64,000 bases of DNA from an uncultured Stenotrophomonas sp. (GCF_945952405.1 NZ_CAMFIA010000009.1:62001-126000), one strand, 5' to 3'. Counted from the stretch's first letter, positions 11,999 through 20,628 are shown. Program-made: numbers and translations. The notes: generated by a model not told the origin, from the sequence alone.

Positions 11999-12454
11999 AT
12001 GAACATCGGTCAAGCCGCCAAGGCGTCCAGCGTTTCGGCGAAGATGATCCGCTACTACGAGCAGATCGGCCTGATCCCTGCGGCGGATCGCACCGAGTCG
12101 GGCTACCGGGCGTACTCGCAGGCCGACATCCACCGCCTGCGCTTCATCCGCCGCGCGCGCGACCTCGGCTTCCAGGTGGCCGAAATCACCGACCTGCTGG
12201 GCCTGTGGAACGATACGTCGCGGCACAGTGCCGACGTCAAGCGCCTGGCCGAGCAGCACATCGTCGACCTGGAACAGCGCATCGAAAGCATGCGGCAGAT
12301 GGCCGACACGCTGAAGTCATTGATCAGCTGCTGTGCGGGCGATGAGCGTCCGGAATGTCCGATCCTGCAGCGGCTGGGCGAGGATGACGGACTGCTGGAG
12401 CTGGACCCGGCGCCGAAGACCGGCGCGGTGCGGCGGCGCAGCCATGTCCCGTGA
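11999..12454 (+). CDS. cueR: MerR-family copper-responsive regulator CueR
   Basis: 151-aa Cu(I)-sensing activator. The N-terminal winged helix (NIGQAAKASSVSAKMIRYYE, then LIPAADRTESGYRAYS) binds the 19-bp-spacer promoters. A dimerisation helix leads to the metal loop with Cys112 and Cys120 (CCAGDERPEC), the same positions as the Cu(I) ligands of E. coli CueR. GAAGGAG provides the ribosome site, and the gene is co-transcribed with copA. Its two expected targets, the copA and copZ promoters, both lie in the window. Loop length and Cys pattern favour copper over zinc or mercury. Confidence 0.93.
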   Translation: MNIGQAAKASSVSAKMIRYYEQIGLIPAADRTESGYRAYSQADIHRLRFIRRARDLGFQVAEITDLLGLWNDTSRHSADVKRLAEQHIVDLEQRIESMRQMADTLKSLISCCAGDERPECPILQRLGEDDGLLELDPAPKTGAVRRRSHVP

Positions 12455-12472
12455 GCGGCTGAGGCCGGCATG

Positions 12473-12506
12473 AAAAAACCCGCCGGGCGTGGCAGCGCCG
12501 GGCGGG
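12473..12506 (-). terminator. Rho-independent terminator of copZ
   Basis: GC-rich stem (10 pairs, one G-G mismatch) CCCGCC...GGCGGG around a 6-base loop, with AAAAAA at 12473-12478. Read on the minus strand it is a classic hairpin plus six T, ending copZ; it also closes the convergent copA-cueR transcript. Confidence 0.8.
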
Positions 12507-12533
12507 TCGTGTGTTGTGCGGGCCGGGCAGGGG

Positions 12534-12728
12534 TCAGGCGGTACGCGGCGGGAAGCCGGCATCATTGACCGCGGCGAAGACCTGCTCCTGCGACGCGGTG
12601 GTCTGCACCTTGACCAGCCCGCTCGGCGGATCGGCGACCACGCTGGCGTTCGGGTCGACCTGCTGGATCGCACGCGTCACGCTGCGCGCACAGCCACCGC
12701 AGGTCATGCCGTCGACATGGAATTCCAT
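12534..12728 (-). CDS. copZ: Copper chaperone (HMA domain protein)
   Basis: 64-aa cytosolic Cu(I) carrier with a single heavy-metal-associated domain. It begins MEFHVDGMTCGGCARSV, with the metal-binding pair Cys10 and Cys13. It would pass copper to the N-terminal domains of CopA or to CueR. The ATG at 12728 is chosen because AAGGAGC sits just ahead of it and the copper promoter ends about 35 bases upstream; an in-frame start at 12770 would fall inside that promoter. It is convergent with copA-cueR and shares the terminator region. Confidence 0.92.
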   Translation of the reverse strand: MEFHVDGMTCGGCARSVTRAIQQVDPNASVVADPPSGLVKVQTTASQEQVFAAVNDAGFPPRTA

Positions 12729-12761
12729 CTGTAGCTCCTTCGATGCTCTTGGGGTAGTGCC

Positions 12762-12792
12762 AGTGTGCACCTTGCAACGATGGCAGGGTCAA
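12762..12792 (-). promoter_or_regulatory. CueR-regulated copZ promoter
   Basis: On the minus strand TTGACC (12792-12787) and CACACT (12767-12762) are 19 bases apart, and the spacer contains the imperfect dyad CCTGCCATCGTTGCAAGG. Architecture and sequence parallel the copA promoter at 9427, so CueR should switch on both. Confidence 0.85.
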
Positions 12793-12913
12793 GCACCGGG
12801 CTGAACGACCGGCAAGCGCCGATCAGCCGGCATCGATGAAAACGGCAGCCACCTGTACCAGCGTGGCTGCCGTGGAGGAACGTCCCCGCCGGAGCGGGGC
12901 AATCCGTGCTGCC

Positions 12914-15900
12914 TTAGAACTTCCAGGTGGCGCCGAAGTACAGCTGGCGGCCTGCGTAGGTATTGGAGATCAGGCGGGCCTTGGTGTCGCTGCCCAGGTG
13001 CACGCGCTGCTCGGACTTGGTGGCATTGATCACCGAGGCGGTCAGGGTCCAGTCCGGGGTCAGGTTGTAGGCCACGTTCAGGTCCAACTGGTCATACGGC
13101 TCGGTATAGATGGTGAGGCCGTTGTTGAGCCCGCCGACCACCTGCCCGCGGCGGTTGAACGAAGCGCGCGCGAGGAACTTCTCGTTCTCGTAGAAGACCG
13201 TCACGTTGGCCTGGTTCTTGGCGCTGCCGACCAGCGGCGACGAACCGATTTCCTGGCCGTCCAGCACGATCGAAGCCAGGTTGGTGTCGTTGTAGGTGTA
13301 GTTGGCCTGCACGCCAACACCGAAATCGAAGGTGTACTGGCCATACAGCTCCACACCCTGCGACACGCCATCACGGCCGTTGGCCTGGGTTTCGTAGCGC
13401 TGTACGTTCACCGCTTCGCCACCGATGACCATCGGCGTGTCACGCACGACCGGCAGGGTGAAGTTGTCCACGTTCTTGCGGAACAGGCCGACACCGGCGA
13501 CCGCGCCCGGCTGGAAGTACCATTCCAGGCCGAGGTCGAACTGGGTGGCCTTGAACGGCTCCAGCTGCTTGTTGCTGCCCTGGCCGACCCAACCTGCGGT
13601 CGATGCGCCGCCGGCAACCCGGCGATCATTCACGTACTCCTCGCTGTAGTAGGTCAGCGCGCCCGGTGCAGCGATGTCGGTGTAGCCGGGACGGGCGATC
13701 ACCTTCGACGCGGCGCCGCGCAGCACCAGGGTATCGGTGATGTCCCAGGCGATGTTGAAGCTCGGAAGCACGTCGGTATAGGTGCGGTCGACGCCGATCA
13801 GGTCGTAGGTCTTGCTCTGCGCCAGGTCGTGGGGCAGGCGCACGAAGCCGCTCTCGCAGCTGTAGGTCGGGTAGGCCGCGGCTGCAGGGTCGGTGCACGC
13901 CATCGGTGCGCCGGACGCATTGTCCAGGAAGTAGTCGTTGAACTTCTCGATCGAGTCGGAGGACTGTGCGAACTGCTTGGTGCGCACCACGCGCACGCCG
14001 ACATTGCCGCGCAGGCGTTCGGTACGGAAATTGGCCTGGAAGTAGCCCGAGTAGATCTTCTCGTTGACGTTGTAGACGAAGTCTTCCTCGGTACGGTTGT
14101 GCGAACCGCCGTAGGTCTTGTTCAGGTAGTCGATGTAGGCCGGGTAGTTGATGCCCGGGAACACGTTCGCGTTGAAACCGCCGGCGATGTTGCTGATCGG
14201 ATTGGACAGGAAGAAGCCGGGTTGCGCGTTGCCCGCGGTCGGGTCGCAGCCACTCTGGTAACGGCTGTTGTCATAGTCGGCCGGATCGCGGCCCGGGCAC
14301 ACCCAGTAGGTGTTGCCGGTGTTGCGGTGGACCTTGCCGTCACGGTACTTGGCACCGAACTGGATCGAGTCCAGCCAGCCTGATTCGAACAGCTTGGTGA
14401 CGTCGGCCTGGAAATAGTTCTGCTTGACCTCGGTGCGCTTCCAGGACGAATCGGTCGAGCCGGTGTCCACTTCGGCGATGCCGTTCATCAGCTGCTGCTG
14501 CAGGTCGGGCGAGAAGGTGGCCGAGGGCGTGCCGGTCAGGTCCCAGGCGCTGTACAGATTCCCCGCCAGATAGTCGTTGCCGACCTTGCGGCGCGGCTTG
14601 GCCGACATGCGGAAGTTCATCGACGGTCCGCCTTCAGACCAGGTACGGCCACCGGTGAACGAGGCCTTCCACAGCGGGCTGATGTCCCAGTCGATGGTCA
14701 GGTCGGCCGTCTGCGACAGCGCCTTTTCCTTGCTGTAGCCACCGGTCAGCTGCGGCGTCGGAACCGTGCAGTCGTCCGGGCCCCAGCCACCGGGCTGGAG
14801 ACCGGCGGCCTTGGCCTGGTCTTCGCTGCAGTAGTAGGTCTTTCCGGCCAGCTTTTCGAACTGGGCACCGGTGACGGTGTTGCCGCTGGGATCGAAATCC
14901 AGGCCGTTGAGCAGGCGGCCGCCGGCCCAGTTTCCATCGCCGTTGAAGCGGGCCATGCTCCATTCCGGAATCTTCAGCATGTTCTGGGTGTAATCACCCT
15001 GCAGCTCGAAGCGGAAGTAGTTGGCCGTCATGGTGACGTTGTCGACCGGCTTGAACTGGAACGTCAGCTGGCCGCCCTTGCGCTCGCGCTTTTCTTCCTT
15101 CACCGCGAAGTTGACCGAGGTCGGCATGAAGAAGTCGCTGTAGTTGCCGCCGGTCTGGTTGTTGAAGCCAGACTTGCCCCACCAGTAGTGGATGCCATCC
15201 TGTGCCTGCACGTTGCCATAGGCGTCGCGCGCCTTGCCGGCGCCATACCACTGGTAGTCCTCGGTGCTGGCTTCCATGGTGCGGGTGGTGCGCTTCTGCT
15301 GGGTCACGCCGACCAGCACGCCGAAACGCTCGTCCTTGCTGTGCCACGAGTACAGCGCCGACGCCTGCGGGTCGATATCGTGGTGGGTGTCGGAGGACGT
15401 ACCCTCGAGGGTGACGAAGCCCGAATTGGATTCCATGTCCAGCGGGCGACGGGTGTGCAGAATGACCGTACCGCCGATGCCGCCTTCGTCGATGCGTGCT
15501 TCCGGCGACTTGAACAGCTCGGCGCTGGACAGCATGTTCGACGGCAGCAGGGTGTAGTTGAACGAACGGGTCGCTTCGTCGTTGGTTTCCGAGGTGGCGA
15601 CGTAATTGCCGTTCAACTGGGTCAGGGTCAGGTCCGGGGCAAGGCCACGCACGCTGACGCTCTTGCCTTCACCACCGCTGCGGGTGATGACCACGCCGGG
15701 CACACGCTGCAACGCGTCGGCCACGTTCTTGTCGGGGAACTTGCCGACGTCTTCGGCGGTGATCACTTCGACCACGGCGTTGGCGTCGCGCTTCTGTGAC
15801 AGGCTCTTTTCGATCGCGTAGCGGTAGCCGGTGACCTGGACGCTGTCCAGGTTGGTGGCCTCCTGCGAGCCGGTGGGGGTGGCCTGCTGCGCGGCGGCGC

Positions 15901-15985
15901 CGGCCGGAACAACGGCGGCGGCCAGAGCCAGCGCGATGGCCAGCGACAATGCGTCGTGGCCGCGCGTACGTGTTGAATGCTTCAT
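12914..15985 (-). CDS. TonB-dependent outer-membrane receptor (Caulobacter/Xanthomonas glycan type)
   Basis: 1023-aa precursor with a long basic N-terminus and signal peptide (MKHSTRTRGHDALSLAIALA, ending near GAAAQQ). The plug carries SVQVTGYRYAIEKSLSQKRD and VGKFPDKNVADALQRVPGV, the signature of the large TonB-receptor subfamily common in Caulobacter and Xanthomonads. The barrel ends in a C-terminal Phe (FGATWKF). The start could equally be the ATG two codons earlier at 15991; AGGAGAGAGGGAGAG precedes both. Two LacI-type operators lie 52 and 173 bases upstream. With GH92 next door it probably imports mannose-rich oligosaccharides. Confidence 0.9.
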   Translation of the reverse strand: MKHSTRTRGHDALSLAIALALAAAVVPAGAAAQQATPTGSQEATNLDSVQVTGYRYAIEKSLSQKRDANAVVEVITAEDVGKFPDKNVADALQRVPGVVITRSGGEGKSVSVRGLAPDLTLTQLNGNYVATSETNDEATRSFNYTLLPSNMLSSAELFKSPEARIDEGGIGGTVILHTRRPLDMESNSGFVTLEGTSSDTHHDIDPQASALYSWHSKDERFGVLVGVTQQKRTTRTMEASTEDYQWYGAGKARDAYGNVQAQDGIHYWWGKSGFNNQTGGNYSDFFMPTSVNFAVKEEKRERKGGQLTFQFKPVDNVTMTANYFRFELQGDYTQNMLKIPEWSMARFNGDGNWAGGRLLNGLDFDPSGNTVTGAQFEKLAGKTYYCSEDQAKAAGLQPGGWGPDDCTVPTPQLTGGYSKEKALSQTADLTIDWDISPLWKASFTGGRTWSEGGPSMNFRMSAKPRRKVGNDYLAGNLYSAWDLTGTPSATFSPDLQQQLMNGIAEVDTGSTDSSWKRTEVKQNYFQADVTKLFESGWLDSIQFGAKYRDGKVHRNTGNTYWVCPGRDPADYDNSRYQSGCDPTAGNAQPGFFLSNPISNIAGGFNANVFPGINYPAYIDYLNKTYGGSHNRTEEDFVYNVNEKIYSGYFQANFRTERLRGNVGVRVVRTKQFAQSSDSIEKFNDYFLDNASGAPMACTDPAAAAYPTYSCESGFVRLPHDLAQSKTYDLIGVDRTYTDVLPSFNIAWDITDTLVLRGAASKVIARPGYTDIAAPGALTYYSEEYVNDRRVAGGASTAGWVGQGSNKQLEPFKATQFDLGLEWYFQPGAVAGVGLFRKNVDNFTLPVVRDTPMVIGGEAVNVQRYETQANGRDGVSQGVELYGQYTFDFGVGVQANYTYNDTNLASIVLDGQEIGSSPLVGSAKNQANVTVFYENEKFLARASFNRRGQVVGGLNNGLTIYTEPYDQLDLNVAYNLTPDWTLTASVINATKSEQRVHLGSDTKARLISNTYAGRQLYFGATWKF

Positions 15986-16036
15986 TCCCATCTCTCCCTC
16001 TCTCCTGGATTGATCCGGTGACGTGGCACGGACAAC

Positions 16037-16050
16037 TTGAATCGATCTAA
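16037..16050. promoter_or_regulatory. LacI-type operator proximal to the second receptor
   Basis: TTGAATCGATCTAA, an exact match to TTGRATCGATCYAA, identical to the site at 16817 before GH92. It lies 52 bases upstream of the minus-strand receptor start. Confidence 0.7.
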
Positions 16051-16157
16051 TTTGAAGTGACATTGTCGCTATCGCCATGCATTGGCAGCAGCACCGTGCG
16101 CGTGGCCTGGTACGTCCTGTCTCTGCTTCCCCAACTCCCGGCCATCGCAATGTCGTC

Positions 16158-16171
16158 TTGGATCGATCTAA
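16158..16171. promoter_or_regulatory. LacI-type operator distal to the second receptor
   Basis: TTGGATCGATCTAA, exact match to the shared palindrome and 121 bases from the proximal site, about 11.5 helical turns. A looped repressor complex over the receptor promoter is possible. Confidence 0.65.
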
Positions 16172-16271
16172 GCGATGGGCGGGCGTTTTTTAGCACGGGG
16201 CGCCCGTGGGCGCATGTTGCTTCGCAATATGGTACTGGCGTGGCGAAGGGATGACGTTTTGCTGAAATCAG

Positions 16272-16285
16272 TGAAAACGTTTTCG
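16272..16285. promoter_or_regulatory. Second type of LacI-like palindrome
   Basis: TGAAAACGTTTTCG contains the perfect 12-base palindrome GAAAACGTTTTC with a central CG, the general form of LacI/CRE-type operators but unrelated in sequence to the ATCGAT sites. It lies between the divergent receptor and GH92 genes. The binding factor is unknown. Confidence 0.4.
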
Positions 16286-16304
16286 TGCGCAGGAGGGGGG
16301 GGCG

Positions 16305-16346
16305 GGCAGGGCTGCGCCCTGCACCTGCCGAAGCCAAAGCCAAAGC
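16305..16346 (+). repeat. Left arm of a 42-bp inverted repeat
   Basis: Begins GGCAGGGCTGCGCCCTGCAC and ends with repeats of GAAGCCAAAGC. It matches 39 of 42 positions of the reverse complement of 16718-16759, enclosing 371 bases that hold three other hairpins. Confidence 0.75.
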
Positions 16347-16478
16347 GGCTCTGGTTTTCTGTGGGTTGGGCGGGGCGGTGTGGGCTGGCAGGACACACCG
16401 CAATCCGACACCGCTCCGCCTTCGACAGTTTCCCGGTGACGGTTGGATTGTCCTGGGGAAGGCGTGGCGGACGGTATG

Positions 16479-16519
16479 TGGTCGAATCCGCTTTCCGTTG
16501 GAAAACGGATCTGACCCCG
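16479..16519. repeat. Hairpin repeat, GGATCTGACCCC family
   Basis: Imperfect inverted repeat in which GGTCGAATCCGCTTTCC pairs with GGAAAACGGATCTGACC around a 3-base loop. Same family as the hairpins at 6025, 56593 and 56645. Confidence 0.7.
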
Positions 16520-16546
16520 ATTGATTTCGTTATCCGTCAGAGATTC

Positions 16547-16569
16547 ATCCACGCATGGCGTGGATCTAC
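16547..16569 (-). repeat. GTAG-headed REP (SMAG-like) hairpin
   Basis: ATCCACGC ATG GCGTGGAT followed by CTAC, i.e. a minus-strand GTAG REP. It stands 25 bases before the composite long-stem element, as does the related copy at 30572 before the second element, though with a longer gap there. Confidence 0.75.
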
Positions 16570-16593
16570 CGCAGATCGCGAGAAACTGTCGAA

Positions 16594-16695
16594 GGCGGGG
16601 TGGGTCCGGTTGCGGGAGTGTCCGCGGCATGGATGCCGCGGCCAAGCCCCCATGGACGGGTTTACGGCGTCTCCCGCAACCGGACCCACCCCGCC
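16594..16695. repeat. Composite long-stem element, copy 1
   Basis: Perfect 25-bp arms (16594-16618 and 16671-16695) enclose a 52-base centre. The centre holds a nested 9-bp hairpin CCGCGGCAT / ATGCCGCGG (16622-16641) and the sequence ending TTTACGGCGT. A second copy at 30692-30789 has the same 52-base centre length and sequence type, but different, still complementary arms. Confidence 0.75.
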
Positions 16696-16717
16696 TGCCC
16701 ACGGATAGTCAGCTGTT

Positions 16718-16759
16718 GCTTCGGCTTCGGCTTCGGCGGGTGCAGGGCGCAGCCCTGCC
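16718..16759 (-). repeat. Right arm of a 42-bp inverted repeat
   Basis: Reverse-complement partner (39 of 42) of 16305-16346, ending GCGCAGCCCTGCC. Part of it (AGCTGTTGCT and GCGGGTGCAGGGC) is also seen downstream of the second composite element near 30807-30842. Confidence 0.7.
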
Positions 16760-16816
16760 GAACACCCCTCTCATGCTGCGCCGCAGAATGCATTCAGCCA
16801 AAGCTGCATGCTCTAC

Positions 16817-16830
16817 TTGAATCGATCTAA
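16817..16830. promoter_or_regulatory. LacI-type operator before GH92
   Basis: TTGAATCGATCTAA, identical to the site at 16037, 126 bases before the GH92 ATG. Confidence 0.68.
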
Positions 16831-16956
16831 ATAAGCGGTGCAGGGGTCGGTTGTCATTCCAGGGGGAGCTGTCTGCCGGTCGAAGGCGGGGCTCGGTGGA
16901 ACGCCGCCGGACGGCCCCAGCGCCTGCCTCCGCGTCATCGACTACAGGAACCCGAC

Positions 16957-19422
16957 ATGCGTCCAGTGCCGTCCGCTCCCGCCGTCCCATCATCTCCGCG
17001 CCGGCTGGCGCGCCTGGCCTGCCTGCTTGCGCTGTCGGCGCTGCCGATGCTGCTGCAGGCGGCACCGGCAGCGCTGGAACGCGAGGTCAACACCTTCATC
17101 GGCAGCAAGGACGACGGCAACACCTTCCCGGGTGCGTCGGCGCCGTTCGGCCTGATCCAGGTCAGCCCGATCGGCAGCCACTATTCGGGCTGGCGCTATG
17201 ACGATGAAAAGATCCGCGGGTTCGGCCACTCGTTCCTGTCCGGTGCCGGATGCTGGGAGCAGGGCGGCCAGGTGTTGGTGCTGCCGGTGACCGGTTCGAT
17301 CGGCCCCGGCGGCGATTTCGATACCGCTGACGCCAAGCACTTCAACCACAAGGCCTATGCCGCCGCGTACAGCCATGACGGCGAGATCGGCCAGGCCGGC
17401 TATTACAAGGTGCGGCTGACCAGCTACGGTGGCATTGATGCCGAGGCCACCGCGCGTACCCGCGCCGCGGCCGAGCGCTACACCTTCAGCCAGCGCCAGG
17501 GTGAGGGCCACGTGCTGGTCAACGTCGGCCAGGCCAACGAGCGCCATTCGGTCATCGGCAGCGTGGTCGATGTGGTCGGCGACCGTGTCGTGGAAGGCAA
17601 GCTGGTGACCAAGAGCTTCTGCGGCGGCCACCAATACACCACCTGGTTCCGCATCGAGTTCGACCGCCCGTTCAAGGCGCATGGCACCTGGGGCGAGGGC
17701 GGCGGGCTTCCGGGCGCACGCCACAGCATGGAAGGCGAGCAGAAGCCGAATGGCGCCTGGCTCAGTTTCGACCTGGCCAAGGGCCAGTCGGTGACCGCGG
17801 TCAGCGCGATCTCGCATGTCGATGCCGAAGGTGCGCGCAGCAACCTGCGCGCGGAAGGCATGCAGGGTGGGGCGCTGCTCGGCTTTGATCGCATGCGCGC
17901 GCTGTCCCAGCAGGCGTGGCGCGAGCAGCTGGGCCGGGTGCGCGTGCAGGGCGGCAACGCCGACGATCGCACCGTGTTCTACAGCGCGGTCTATCACGCC
18001 CTGCTGCAGCCGATGACCGGCAGCGATGCCGATGGCCGCTACCGCGGCTACGACGATGGCATCCACCGTGCCGATGGCTGGACCTATTACGAGTACTTCT
18101 CGCTGTGGGATACCTACCGCGCGCAGAACCAGTGGCTGGCGTTGACCCGCCCGGACGTGGCGCGTGACATCGGCCGCACCCTGCTGGCCATCGACGAGCA
18201 GGGCGGTTGGCTGCCGCGCTGGGGCTACGCCAATTTCGAGACCAACATCATGACCGGCGATCCGGTCACGCCGTTCATGGTCGACCTGTGGCGCTTCGGT
18301 GCGCTCAAGGGGCGTGAATCGCAGGCGTGGGATGCGCTGCGCCGCAATGCGTTCGGTACGCCGCCGCTGAACTCGCGGATGGCCGGCCGTTCCGGCAACC
18401 CGACCTACCTGGAAAAGGGCTATGTGGTCTACGACCGCGCATTCCCGTCCAAGGGCATGGATGTCGACCCGCATCACGGCGGTTCGGCAACGCTGGAATA
18501 TGCGCTGGCCGACTGTGCGCTTTCGCAGATGGCCGATGGCCTGGGTCACGCGCAGGACGCGGCGACGCTGCGCGAGCGCGGCCGCAACTGGCGCAAGGTG
18601 TGGGACCCACAGGTGCGCGACGCCGAGACCGGCTTCACCGGTTTCCCGCGCCCGCGTACCGAGGACGGCCAGTGGTACACGCCGGCCGATGGCCATTACA
18701 GCCCGCGCTCGCACCATGGTTTCCATGAAGGTACGGCGTGGCAGTACCAGTGGCTGGCGCAGCAGGACGTGCCGGGCCTGGTCGAAGCGATGGATGGCCG
18801 CGAACAGGCCGGCCGTCGCCTCGATGCGTTCTTCGCGATGGACGCGCTGCAGGCCGATCCGCTCAATGCCGCCCGCAAGGAGTGGGTGGTTGGGCCGTAC
18901 AGCTACTACAACCAGTTCCGCTACAACCCGAACAACGAGCCGGACCTGCACTCGCCGTGGCTGTACACGCTGATCGGCCAGCCGTGGAAGACCGCAGCGG
19001 TGGTGCGTGCCGCGCAGCAGCTGTTCACCAATGCGCCGAACGGGGTGACCGGCAACGATGACCTCGGCACGATGTCGGCCTGGTACCTGTTCAGTGCGAT
19101 CGGCGTGTACCCGGCGGTGCCGGGCAGCGGCCAGTTCCTGCTGCACACCCCGCGCTTCAGCAAGGTGGAAGTGGACATGGGCAATGGCCGCACCCTGCGC
19201 ATCGACGCGCCGGGGGCCGATGGCCGCCGCCTGCAGTACGTGCAGGGGGTGCAGGTCGACGGCCAGGCGCACGCGCCGGTGTGGTTGGACTGGAACCGCC
19301 TGCAGCAGGGCCCGCGCCTGCACTTCGCGCTCGATGCCAAGGCGCCGGAGCAGGGCTGGGGCACGGCGGTGAAGGACCTGCCGGTGTCCTGGTGCGCGGC
19401 ACCGGGTAGCCAGCTGCGCTGA
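16957..19422 (+). CDS. GH92 family alpha-mannosidase
   Basis: Exported exo-alpha-mannosidase (821 aa) of glycoside hydrolase family 92, calcium-dependent inverting enzymes that trim alpha-mannose from N-glycans. A signal peptide (LARLACLLALSALPMLLQA) precedes the family N-terminal signature VNTFIGSKDDGNTFPGASAP and GFGHSFLSGAGCWEQGG. In the catalytic (alpha/alpha)6 domain are HEGTAWQYQW, NNEPDLHSPWLY (Glu661) and GNDDLGTMSAWY, with Asp701/Asp702 matching the catalytic-base region. Linkage specificity (alpha-1,2, 1,3 or 1,6) cannot be assigned. It follows a LacI-type operator and precedes the lacI regulator. Confidence 0.93.
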   Translation: MRPVPSAPAVPSSPRRLARLACLLALSALPMLLQAAPAALEREVNTFIGSKDDGNTFPGASAPFGLIQVSPIGSHYSGWRYDDEKIRGFGHSFLSGAGCWEQGGQVLVLPVTGSIGPGGDFDTADAKHFNHKAYAAAYSHDGEIGQAGYYKVRLTSYGGIDAEATARTRAAAERYTFSQRQGEGHVLVNVGQANERHSVIGSVVDVVGDRVVEGKLVTKSFCGGHQYTTWFRIEFDRPFKAHGTWGEGGGLPGARHSMEGEQKPNGAWLSFDLAKGQSVTAVSAISHVDAEGARSNLRAEGMQGGALLGFDRMRALSQQAWREQLGRVRVQGGNADDRTVFYSAVYHALLQPMTGSDADGRYRGYDDGIHRADGWTYYEYFSLWDTYRAQNQWLALTRPDVARDIGRTLLAIDEQGGWLPRWGYANFETNIMTGDPVTPFMVDLWRFGALKGRESQAWDALRRNAFGTPPLNSRMAGRSGNPTYLEKGYVVYDRAFPSKGMDVDPHHGGSATLEYALADCALSQMADGLGHAQDAATLRERGRNWRKVWDPQVRDAETGFTGFPRPRTEDGQWYTPADGHYSPRSHHGFHEGTAWQYQWLAQQDVPGLVEAMDGREQAGRRLDAFFAMDALQADPLNAARKEWVVGPYSYYNQFRYNPNNEPDLHSPWLYTLIGQPWKTAAVVRAAQQLFTNAPNGVTGNDDLGTMSAWYLFSAIGVYPAVPGSGQFLLHTPRFSKVEVDMGNGRTLRIDAPGADGRRLQYVQGVQVDGQAHAPVWLDWNRLQQGPRLHFALDAKAPEQGWGTAVKDLPVSWCAAPGSQLR

Positions 19423-19430
19423 GCCGGACT

Positions 19431-19461
19431 GTGCCGTTCGCGGTGACCCAGCGAACGGCAC
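19431..19461. terminator. Stem-loop after GH92
   Basis: Perfect 11-bp stem GTGCCGTTCGC / GCGAACGGCAC with a 9-base loop, 8 bases after the GH92 stop. There is no T-run, so it may be a partial terminator or mRNA-stabilising hairpin between GH92 and the regulator. Confidence 0.55.
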
Positions 19462-19518
19462 GGCACGACAAGGCCCTGATCCATTAGGCTTGAGCTTCCA
19501 GCGGAGTCCGGGAAGACG

Positions 19519-20568
19519 ATGAACGACAACGGCAGCAGTCCCAGCAAGCGCGCCGGCAAGGCGGTGACGGTGACCGACATCGCACGTGCCATCGGCGTGT
19601 CACGGGCAACCGTGTCGCTGGTGCTGCGTGGCAGCCCGCTGGTCAATGTCGATACCCGCGCCAAGGTCGAGGCCGAGCTGCGCCGGCAGCGCTACGTCTA
19701 CAACCGTGCGGCGGCCAACCTGCGCCGCCGCACCTCGTCCAGCATCGCGCTGGTGATCAACGACCTGTCCAACCCGTTCTTCGCCGAGTTTGCCTCGGGC
19801 GTGGACGAGGCGCTGGGCGGGCGCGGCTACGTGACCCTGCTGGGCAGCACCGGCGAATCGCCCGAGCGCCAGCAGGCCGTGTTGTCCACGCTGATGGAGC
19901 ACACCCCGGCCGGGTTGATCCTGTCGCCGGCCGAAGGCAGCGACACCGCACAGCTGCGGCAGGCGCTGGGTGCCAATGCCAACGTGCTGCTGTTCAACCG
20001 GGAACTGGACGGGGCCGACTGGGACTTCCTGACCCTGGACAACCAGCACGGCGCCTACCTGGCCACGCGTCACCTGATCGAGCGCGGCCATCGCCAGATC
20101 GCCTTCTTCGGCGGCCACGCCGCATCCAGTTCGTGCCATCAGCGCCGTGCCGGTTTCCAGCAGGCGCTGGCCGAGGCCGGGCTGGCGCTGCCGGCGGGTG
20201 GGATGATCGAGTCGGCGCCGAACCGCCTGGAGGCGGCCGCGCGCACCGATGAGCTGTTTGCCGACGGCCAGCGGCCGAGCGCGGCGGTCTGCTACAACGA
20301 CACCGTCGCGCTGGGCCTGATGCTCGGCCTGAACTCGCGCGGGATCCGTCCCGGCGGTGACTTCGCGGTCACCGGCTTCGACGACATCTCCGAGGCGGCG
20401 GTGGCGGTGCCGCCGTTGACCACGCTTACCGCAGACCCACGCGAGCGCGGTCGCCAGGCGGCGGCGCTGCTGCTGCAGCGGCTGGACGATCCGGATGCGC
20501 CGCCACGGCGCACGGTCGCGCCGGTGCAGCTGCGCATCCGCGAAAGCAGTGCCGCACGGCCGAACTGA
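19519..20568 (+). CDS. LacI family transcriptional regulator of the mannose/N-glycan genes
   Basis: 349-aa repressor. The N-terminal helix-turn-helix and hinge (VTVTDIARAIGVSRATVSLV, residues about 15-35) are followed by the periplasmic-binding-protein-like effector domain, with NPFFAEF, CYNDTVALGLMLGL and VTGFDDI. It starts a run with the FHS permease, mannokinase, mannose isomerase and beta-mannosidase, so the effector is probably mannose or a phosphorylated derivative. Six ATCGAT-centred palindromes in the window are candidate targets, but a GAAAACGTTTTC site at 16272 is also possible. No palindrome precedes its own gene. Confidence 0.88.
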   Translation: MNDNGSSPSKRAGKAVTVTDIARAIGVSRATVSLVLRGSPLVNVDTRAKVEAELRRQRYVYNRAAANLRRRTSSSIALVINDLSNPFFAEFASGVDEALGGRGYVTLLGSTGESPERQQAVLSTLMEHTPAGLILSPAEGSDTAQLRQALGANANVLLFNRELDGADWDFLTLDNQHGAYLATRHLIERGHRQIAFFGGHAASSSCHQRRAGFQQALAEAGLALPAGGMIESAPNRLEAAARTDELFADGQRPSAAVCYNDTVALGLMLGLNSRGIRPGGDFAVTGFDDISEAAVAVPPLTTLTADPRERGRQAAALLLQRLDDPDAPPRRTVAPVQLRIRESSAARPN

Positions 20569-20628
20569 TTCCCTGCCGATACCCCTTCCACGCAACAACG
20601 ACCTTCCGCGCATCGAGGCGCGTACCGC

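Larger units (their letters stand above)
16172..16956. other. Repeat-rich intergenic region between the second receptor and GH92
   Basis: About 785 bases with no credible gene. Several frames stay open for up to 177 codons, but only because palindromic GC-rich repeats make both strands open. It contains a GAAAACGTTTTC palindrome (16273), a 42-bp inverted repeat pair (16305 and 16718), a GGTCGAATCC-type hairpin (16479), a REP (16547), a composite long-stem element (16594-16695) and the GH92 operator (16817). Confidence 0.75.

Noticed and set aside
12729..12770. Longer N-terminus of copZ
   Set aside because: The extra 14 residues overlap the -10 element of the CueR promoter and lack a ribosome site, whereas AAGGAGC precedes the ATG at 12728.
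16175..16830. Open frames of up to 177 codons on both strands before GH92
   Set aside because: They run through palindromic GC-rich repeats, are open in both directions, lack ribosome sites and encode repetitive Arg/Pro/Gly-rich products.
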